DNA of 12,330 nucleotides from Chromera velia (lineage: Eukaryota > Sar > Chromeraceae): assembly GCA_018398765.1 (NCBI GenBank), contig JAHBMJ010000565.1, forward strand, positions 114,516-126,845, given 5' to 3'. Made by a program: the position numbers and the translations under genes. Positions 7,294 to 12,330 of this stretch are shown piece by piece; positions within the stretch are counted from its first letter, which is position 1; every line of letters begins with the position of its first letter. The notes beneath the pieces are model-generated. The model worked only from the letters and a program-made list of their open reading frames with translations, had not been told where the DNA came from and ran no database searches.

Positions 7294-9399
7294 CTAAACT
7301 AAGAAGGGGGCTCCTCGATACTTTCTATGGAAGGGAACGTTCTGCCCGTCCACAAACGCTATCCGCGTCTTTGGCCATCCCACTGCCATCTACAAACATC
7401 AAAGTATAAAACAGATATGTTTGAAAGGGAACACAACAGATTGAAAGTCTGTCGAAAACAAAAGATCATTTTTGGTTTGCGTCTTCGGACGACCGAAGGC
7501 ACATGCATGTGACGACCGAAGGCACATGTGCTTGGAAAGGAAAGGGGGGCGAGAGACCAAAGGACTGAGAGAAGGAAGGGGCGGACGTGGAGACAAGGGG
7601 AAAAAGAGAGGGAGAGCCTGTGAAAGTTGAGGCAAATAGGAAAAGGTTGGGTCAGGGAGCAAATCTGCCTGACCTTTCCTGCCATCTTCTGCTGCTTGAT
7701 GCCTGGAGTAACCAGTCCTAAGGTCTGACCTCCAGACAGCACCTTCAAAATCTTTGAAGCTTCCTCTGCTGCCCAAGAGCAATACAAATAACGGTTGCAG
7801 ACCTTTCTTCTTTCTCTTCTTCGTCAGTGCTTTTTGTCTCTTTCTTTCTTTCTTTCTTTTTTTCTTTCTTTCTTTCTTTCCTTCCTTCCTTCTTTCCTAC
7901 TTTCCTTCCTTCATCTTCCTTCCTTCCTTCCTCCCTGCCTTCTTTCCTAAGGCTTCCTTCCTTCCTTCCTTCCTTCTTTCTATCCTACATGATTGCTTGC
8001 CTTCTTTCTCATGTGTGGCTGCTGGGGGGGATCACACATATGCAGCCAAGGTATGTGTACTCCTGACGGAGTTAGTGTGGGAGATGGGTGTCAAGGAAGT
8101 GAGGAACATACTTAATGGTGCTCTGGCTGGAAGGGGGAGGGGAGAGGGGGGAGAAAGGAGGCGTGTTGAGAACCTATCTGTGCAGCCGATAACTAGGAGA
8201 ATGGGGAGGGTGGGGGTGGGTGGGGGGAATGGAAGTGTGATGTCAGATCTATGGTCAGGAGGAATCGTGGTGGAGAGGATCGAGGTATCCAGGGAGGAAG
8301 AGGATGAAATGGATGCATTGATGGGAGTAGCTAGTGCAGGTGCGACTCCTATACCGTATGTGAGAACTTAGAAAGACAGAAAGAAGTGAAGAAGGAAAAA
8401 AGAGGGCACTATCTCAAATCTACAAGTCCGCAGAAACCAAGGAGAGAAACAAAAAAAGATCATGCCAAGCCGAGAGATCACAGAAGATAGTTGGTCTACA
8501 CAGTACGGGAAGCAGGCAAAACAAGTAGAATTCCTTGCTCAACTTACCTCCCACTGTAGAAACCAGTAGAAAGAGGGTTTGCCCTCCTCGTGTGGAAGGA
8601 TTGCACCAATTCCACTTTCTTTCCGTTTCTGGGGTGTAAGACACCTTTTCATAATGCTGCAGACTGTCAAAGCTCATCTTCAGCTCCACCGTGTTAGCGT
8701 CTCGTCTTGTATTCACAACAGAGAAAAGGGGAAAGTCCGCTTTGCTTCTCTTGAAGGCTGGTGACACATCTTGAGAGGAAATCACAAGGGAGACAGAAGA
8801 TTGTGAGGCTCATAAACAATGTTTGAGAACGCAAAAAGGAGTGTATAATGATTCAACCATCACAAACAGCAAGCACAATCATTGGAAAGCCAGTCTCGGT
8901 CAGACAGATTCTCGTTCTTTCGAACTCCTTTCGGTTTTGATGGACCATGCAGAGGATTCAGAAGAAGGTTTAGTCTGCACTGTCAAACAGAAGAGACGGA
9001 GAAAGAGAAGAGAAAGAACGAGGACAAATGTAGCAAGAATTCCCAGTGTTCCAGCCTAAATGACTAAATCTAGTCGACTTACTTTGCTGAGGATGGTGAA
9101 ACCTAAGAAACTAATGTAGAGAGCTGCGTTGTTATAGAATAACTCTTCTGCCGTTTTATCGGTCTTGAGTGTGCACCGCATAGGCACAAAAGACTTCCAG
9201 CTCTGCTGTAGCACAACGGCCTATCAATAGAAATAAGAATTCGCATTGTCTCCCGTCCTATGGGCTGTAAAAAACATTGAGCAGAGAAATCGTTTTTTTG
9301 AAAGAGGGAACGCGTATACTGCACGCCTGCGGTGTCCGTCGATCAACTGAAAGTGGAAAGCTTGCTGTTCGTTCCATGCAGAGAATCTGGTCAAGGGAG
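7294..9399 (-). CDS. Multi-exon gene, six linked 3' exons, function unknown
   Basis: The exons, in transcript order, are 9399-9320, 9220-9083, 8979-8868, 8769-8548, 7768-7674 and 7389-7294. Introns are 99, 103, 98, 779 and 284 nt, all GT-AG. Donors include AAA|GTAAGT, GAG|GTAAGT and AAG|GTCAGG; acceptors have clear pyrimidine tracts. The phases agree at every junction and leave no internal stop over 743 nt, giving about 246 residues ending at TAG. The donor at 8868 is weak, and 8877 would also keep phase. Visible pieces are NEQQAFHFQLIDGHRRRA, a hydrophobic AALYISFLGFTILSK, FKRSKADFPLFSVVNTRRD, YTPETERKWNWCNPSTRGG and EEASKILKVLSGGQTLGL. The C-terminus is NVPFHRKYRGAPFLV. The 5' end is unresolved: the first listed exon needs one base from an earlier exon not found with certainty. 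The 779-nt intron holds a microsatellite and an open segment. No domain was recognised. Confidence 0.6.
7488..7528. repeat. Short tandem duplication, period 23 bp
   Basis: GACGACCGAAGGCACATG occurs identically at 7488-7505 and 7511-7528. The sequence between them, CATGT, and the palindromic ends (CATGCATG, CACATGTG) suggest a recent local duplication. It lies within the 284-nt intron of the minus-strand gene. Confidence 0.8.
7840..7982 (+). repeat. (CTTT)n/(CTTC)n pyrimidine microsatellite
   Basis: CTTT repeats at about 7840-7880 pass into CCTT repeats to about 7982, an uninterrupted-looking pyrimidine tract on the plus strand. It lies in the 779-nt intron of the minus-strand gene, so the transcript carries a purine tract. 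Plus-strand frames through it encode only Phe/Leu/Ser runs and are not genes. Confidence 0.92.
8041..8371. other. Segment open on both strands within an intron
   Basis: For about 110 codons both strands lack stops in one frame. The plus frame reads like an ordinary acidic protein near its end (EEEDEMDALMGVASAGATPI, then TAG at 8371). The minus frame is Ser/Thr/Pro-rich (TPINASISSSSSLDTS) and contains a very strong pyrimidine tract followed by CAG near 8130. The composition is skewed (G-rich on the plus strand), which lowers stop frequency on both strands. It could be an extra exon of the minus-strand gene, a nested plus-strand fragment, or chance. Confidence 0.25.
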
Positions 9400-10258
9400 C
9401 TGTATAGTGAGAGAGACAGACTCAGATAAGACTAATGAAGACAAACAACTATCCATGTGCAACAGGCTCACTGCGTCTCGATGTCTTAACAAAGCTATGG
9501 AGATTCCTCATCCTGCCTGAGGAGACATACCGAATAGAAAGTCCCCGATCTATGTTCATACAGCTGCACACGTCGCGCTGCCCCGAGTTCTCAGCATTCC
9601 TTTGCCCAACTTTCTTACTTGCTCGACCAAAAGTTTTTCATGGCAGGAGAGTCCTGGCCAGAAGGACCAAAGGCACCTCTGCTTCTATACACGTTTCATG
9701 AAATCTACATCCATCTGCAAATACATGGTGCCTAAACTTTTCAAAGAGAAAGAGCGTCTCGGAGACAAAGAAAGCCCTTGACATAAATTGATATGAATAC
9801 AGGGTGAACGTCAGCGTGCCAGCCTCTAGGGACTCTAAAGTTCCCACCAACAATTACAAACAACATCAAACAACATACTGCATCACACTGCACTGTAACA
9901 TACTGTGACGGCAACGCATCGGCATGCATCGGCAACACGAGTGATGGTATGTTTTTTTTTCTAAAAAAAAAAGCCAGCTCGCGCGCGCGCATGGTACGCG
10001 GAAGGAAGTTTAGCAGTATTTGGTAGAGTGGATGCGACGGCTCAGTGGCAGACTAGAAGTAAGGAATTTTGGCTCCTTTACTGCATGAAGTGCGCGACTT
10101 ACTCGATCATGCAGCATTTGTTGTAGTCATGCGTTAACTAACGTTAACTCTCGACTGACGACTCGGAAACTATATTAAAGATGCACCCTTCCTGGTTACT
10201 ATAAGCGGCAGACTTGTATAGAAGAAAGAGACATATTCACGTGTGAGGACATACACTT

Positions 10259-10290
10259 TTTCCAACTATGTTTCCAACTATTTCCAACTA
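10259..10290 (+). repeat. Three copies of TTTCCAACTA
   Basis: TTTCCAACTA occurs at 10259-10268, 10271-10280 and 10281-10290, the first two separated by TG. It is a small tandem repeat at the left border of the second AT-rich island. Confidence 0.85.
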
Positions 10291-10374
10291 GAATTTTAGG
10301 CAAACGCAGAAAGTTTTGCTAGACTCACAGCTAGATAGCTCGTACAAGTTTTACGCAAATTAGAGAAGTCGTTT

Positions 10375-10875
10375 TGTTGTTCTTAAAAAATTGAACTAAA
10401 CTAAACAAAATTAATGATATCCAATTATATCCGATACAGTACGGCAATACTCGAAATACAAAAAAGATCAACATAGATCAACAAAGTTTATAAGTTGTCG
10501 AAAAGCTTTTATGATCGAAGCTTGAAGCCTGTTAGTCGTCTCTTCTCGGCAAATTAAAATTTGTCAGTTTAATTTGGAGTCATAATCCTCAGTTATTGAT
10601 AACAACAGTTGGTCCTGGGTTGAAAAATTATAATTCATTCTCATTTTTCTTTTAAAACAAGATCAAATCAAATAAAATACATGAGTAAAACTAGAAAATA
10701 ATTTAATATAAATTTTAAAAAGTAAGAAATACCTAAAGAAATACTAGTACAACCTTTTAAAAAACTGTCAGAACTCAGCAGTAGCATTGCACTGAACTCT
10801 AGTTTGATATCAATCATCCCAATTCAATTCAATTAGGTTTTGTTTAGTCTTTGTTTTCTTTACTTAAGAACAACA
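10375..10875. repeat. Imperfect inverted repeats bounding an AT-rich segment
   Basis: TGTTGTTCTTAA (10375-10386) and ACTAAACAAAA (10400-10410) reappear reverse-complemented, in mirrored order, as TTTTGTTTAGT (10838-10848) and TTAAGAACAACA (10864-10875). Spacing is 13 versus 15 bp. A GATATCA motif occurs inside both arms. The arms enclose about 430 bp of AT-rich DNA. The right arm is also followed by a local hairpin around CGCAAAGCG (10884-10892). The layout resembles a small foldback or MITE-like element, without proof of target-site duplication. Confidence 0.5.
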
Positions 10876-10995
10876 TTCATAAACGCAAAGCGTTTTGTTG
10901 TATTACTTAAACTAAAACTGTAGTTGTTCCATAAAGTTGGTTAGGGTGATAAACAAGGGATGCCTTTCATATTCCGCCCCCGTTTCTGCACTAAC

Positions 10996-11172
10996 CTTGC
11001 CATCTGGGTTCTTTTTTTGACCTTTTTTGCCCCCAATGCTTTCTTGCTTGGATAAGTCAGATGCCACGGAAAAGGAGGGCGGCTGGCACGCCTCACTGGT
11101 CTCCTCAGCCTCGTTTGCGAAGGGCCAGTCGACCAGTTGGAGAGGACACTCGTCTGTATACAGGGGAGGAGC
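10996..11172 (-). CDS. Exon of a minus-strand gene, probably the 5' part of the gene ending at 7294
   Basis: The 177-nt block follows a strong acceptor (TTTGTTTGTTTTACATGCAG) and ends at a consensus donor, GGCAAG|GTTAGT. It is exactly 59 codons, phase 0 at both ends. It begins APPLYTDECPLQLVDWPF, passes through an acidic stretch and ends with a Lys-rich tail (GGKKGQKKNPDGK). The same frame stays open upstream through the TG repeat (His-Thr repeats) to an ATG at 11307, so an unspliced first exon is possible but less natural. The link to the exons at 9399-7294 rests on strand and position only. Function unknown. Confidence 0.6.
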
Positions 11173-11235
11173 CTGCATGTAAAACAAACAAACAGACATG
11201 CAGTGGTTGCACTCCTGGCGCCCACGATGAAGTGG

Positions 11236-11236
<1 letters not shown>

Positions 11237-11276
<40 letters not shown>

Positions 11277-11280
11277 TGTG
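11237..11280 (+). repeat. (TG)n dinucleotide repeat
   Basis: TG repeats run for 44 bp with one TA interruption at 11269-11270. They lie just upstream of the minus-strand exon, in its presumed intron or leader, and at one edge of the divergent spacer. Confidence 0.95.
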
Positions 11281-11512
11281 GCGGTGCTGGTCCAGACACA
11301 CGTGCATGGCGCCTTTCAGGACGCGTCACGCGGGCGACGGACTGAGCGGAAGTGATGCTTCATTGCTTTTGACTGACTCTGTGTTTTGGTTCTCGGCGTT
11401 TCTGTGCTTTCTCTCATTAGGCAATCATGCTTCACATAGACAGCCTCTGTTCTTTGCGGGAAAATTAAATATTCGACCACTTGACCGAAGCCAGTGAATC
11501 CTCATTCTGCAG
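11281..11512. promoter_or_regulatory. Divergent spacer between opposite-strand genes
   Basis: The minus-strand exon at 11172 and the plus-strand exon from 11513 point away from each other, so this short spacer may hold both 5' ends. An ATG at 11306 opens a plus frame (MAPFRTRHAGDGLSGSDASL, then a hydrophobic FWFSAFLCFLSL) that is in the same frame as the 11513 exon and separated from it by one TGA (11495-11497). A possible first exon 11306-11351 with donor GTGATG would join 11517 in phase. Two acceptor-like tracts (ending at 11420 and 11512) also lie here. The true starts are not determined. Confidence 0.3.
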
Positions 11513-12330
11513 GCAGCCGCTGCCCACCTCTGTTCGTACAACTGCTGGCTGTCCCGTCTCTTCATCGGAGACTCGACTGAGGAGTCTGCAGAGTGCTCTC
11601 TCAGCAGTTGTCCCTTCGCTGTGTCCTTGGAGCAAGGGGAGGACCCTAAGAGACACCCTTTGGTACCGAGAAGAAGCGACCTCCAGGCTGCTTCTCAGAA
11701 GGAGGGAGGGAAGGAGGGGGGAAAAGGGAAAGGAAGCCTCAGCAGCTGGCTGATGGAGGGAGGGGAAGATGGCTTTGGGCTTCAAGCATTTCAAGCCATG
11801 GGCGAAGGTCTTCAGAAAAAGTGGAGGGGGGTTGGTTCAGGGAAAGACGAAGAAGAGTCTCGTGACAGTTACAGTGGCAGTGAAACACAAAGGAAGTCTG
11901 TGGAGGGAATGCTTCATTTGTTTGATTTTGACGATTTCAGTAAGGCGGCTCTTTTTTCTAAGAGCTCAAAAGGCAATGACAAACACGCAAAAAACACATG
12001 CCAGAAGCTGACTCCTGTCAAGCCTCTTCCCTCGACCCCCTCTGAAGGAGACACGACGACAGATCCTGAGGAGAGGCTTCGAAGCAGGATTGAGCAGACC
12101 CTGGAAGGATCATTTATCTACCAGGTCAGTCTCTGGAAGTGTCCACTAAAGCTTATGCCAATGCAAGATGGTCTGTCGGCATCCGGAAGCTCAAGATAGG
12201 AAGGAGCTGATGATCATCGAAAGACAATATGAGAGAGAAAAGGATCCTCACCAGAATCACTCAACCGCACGCACGTTCATTGAAGACCGTCTCCATGATG
12301 CATATTGGCCCAGCGGCATGGCCCACTTCC
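11513..12330 (+). CDS. 5'-incomplete plus-strand gene, two exons, running off the window; function unknown
   Basis: The first exon (11513-12124, 204 codons) follows the acceptor CCTCATTCTGCAG and ends at the donor TACCAG|GTCAGT in phase 0. It begins AAAHLCSYNCWLSRLFIGDS, passes through a Gly/Lys-rich low-complexity segment, then RDSYSGSETQRKSVEGMLHL, FDFDDFSKAALFSKSSKG and a Pro/Thr linker. It ends with a charged helix-like RLRSRIEQTLEGSFIYQ. After 43 nt the frame changes to a strongly protein-like one, starting at 12168 (MVCRHPEAQDRKELMIIERQ) and open to the window end (RLHDAYWPSGMAHF). A 43-nt GT-AG intron (12125-12167) would join them in phase. A single-base indel is the alternative, because the upstream frame also stays open to TAG at 12199. 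The first exon may instead start at 11517. I could not assign a family. Confidence 0.65.

Larger units (their letters stand above)
9400..10995. other. Intron-like region with unresolved exons and an AT-rich insert
   Basis: This lies between the exon ending at 10996 and the exon starting at 9399. Exon-like minus-strand pieces appear at about 9853-9600. One has the frame AGTLTFTLYSYQFMSRAFF; another ends at a donor AGCAA|GTAAGA near 9617 with the peptide GAFGPSGQDSPAMKNFWSS. A mini-exon LYEHRSGTFYS followed by GTATGT lies near 9560-9528. I could not chain them in consistent phase. T8 and A10 runs and an alternating GC run lie at about 9951-9990. From about 10235 to 10935 the sequence is AT-rich with inverted repeats and no coding sign. 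Confidence 0.4.

Noticed and set aside
4741-7296. Reassigned stop codons (TAA/TAG as Gln, TGA as Trp) to rescue the broken frames
   Set aside because: Reading stops as sense makes several joins look smooth, but the intact exons (over 1.5 kb in total) contain no in-frame stop codons used as sense. True frame changes also remain.
7754-8066. Plus-strand frames with Phe/Leu/Ser runs
   Set aside because: They are produced by the CTTT/CTTC microsatellite; only the part after 8041 was kept as ambiguous.

Overview
The window looks like nuclear DNA from an intron-rich eukaryote. Candidate coding blocks end at consensus 5' splice sites (AAG|GTGAGT, AAA|GTAAGT, GAG|GTAAGT, CAG|GTCAGT). They begin after pyrimidine tracts ending in AG. 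There are many tetranucleotide microsatellites, and I see no operons, Shine-Dalgarno sites or prokaryotic genes. Repeated TGCATGC-type motifs at the left end and short introns would suit a coccidian apicomplexan. That is a guess from style; no protein here was recognised well enough to name the organism or any gene.

Layout. (1) 1-2815: mostly non-coding, with TGCATGC palindromes, a degenerate direct repeat, a possible two-exon gene for a small secreted protein on the + strand (689-1583), and a nested RNA-hairpin candidate just inside its intron. (2) 2815-4740: a strikingly AT-rich island without genes, holding GTGA repeats and a cluster of palindromes. (3) 4741-7293, minus strand: a decayed coding region. 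Two exons are joined by a phase-compatible intron full of microsatellites, but the reading frame changes at least five times, several times at C or G runs, and meets in-frame stops. (4) 7294-9399, minus strand: six short exons with matching phases that build about 246 residues and end in TAG at 7294-7296. A further exon at 10996-11172 probably belongs to the same gene. (5) 9400-10995: a long intron-like region with a second AT-rich island bounded by inverted repeats. (6) 11173-11512: a short divergent spacer with a TG repeat. (7) 11513-12330, plus strand: two exons of another gene that runs off the window.

The central observation is that the minus-strand gene appears to end at 7294, yet exon-like coding sequence continues on the same strand to 4741 in broken frames. 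The simplest reading is a gene truncated by a stop whose old 3' exons are decaying, or a neighbouring pseudogene. Homopolymer errors in the assembly are a serious alternative for region 3. None of the proteins could be assigned a function; a weak resemblance to ASH/Hydin-type beta domains of ciliary proteins is recorded only as a lead.
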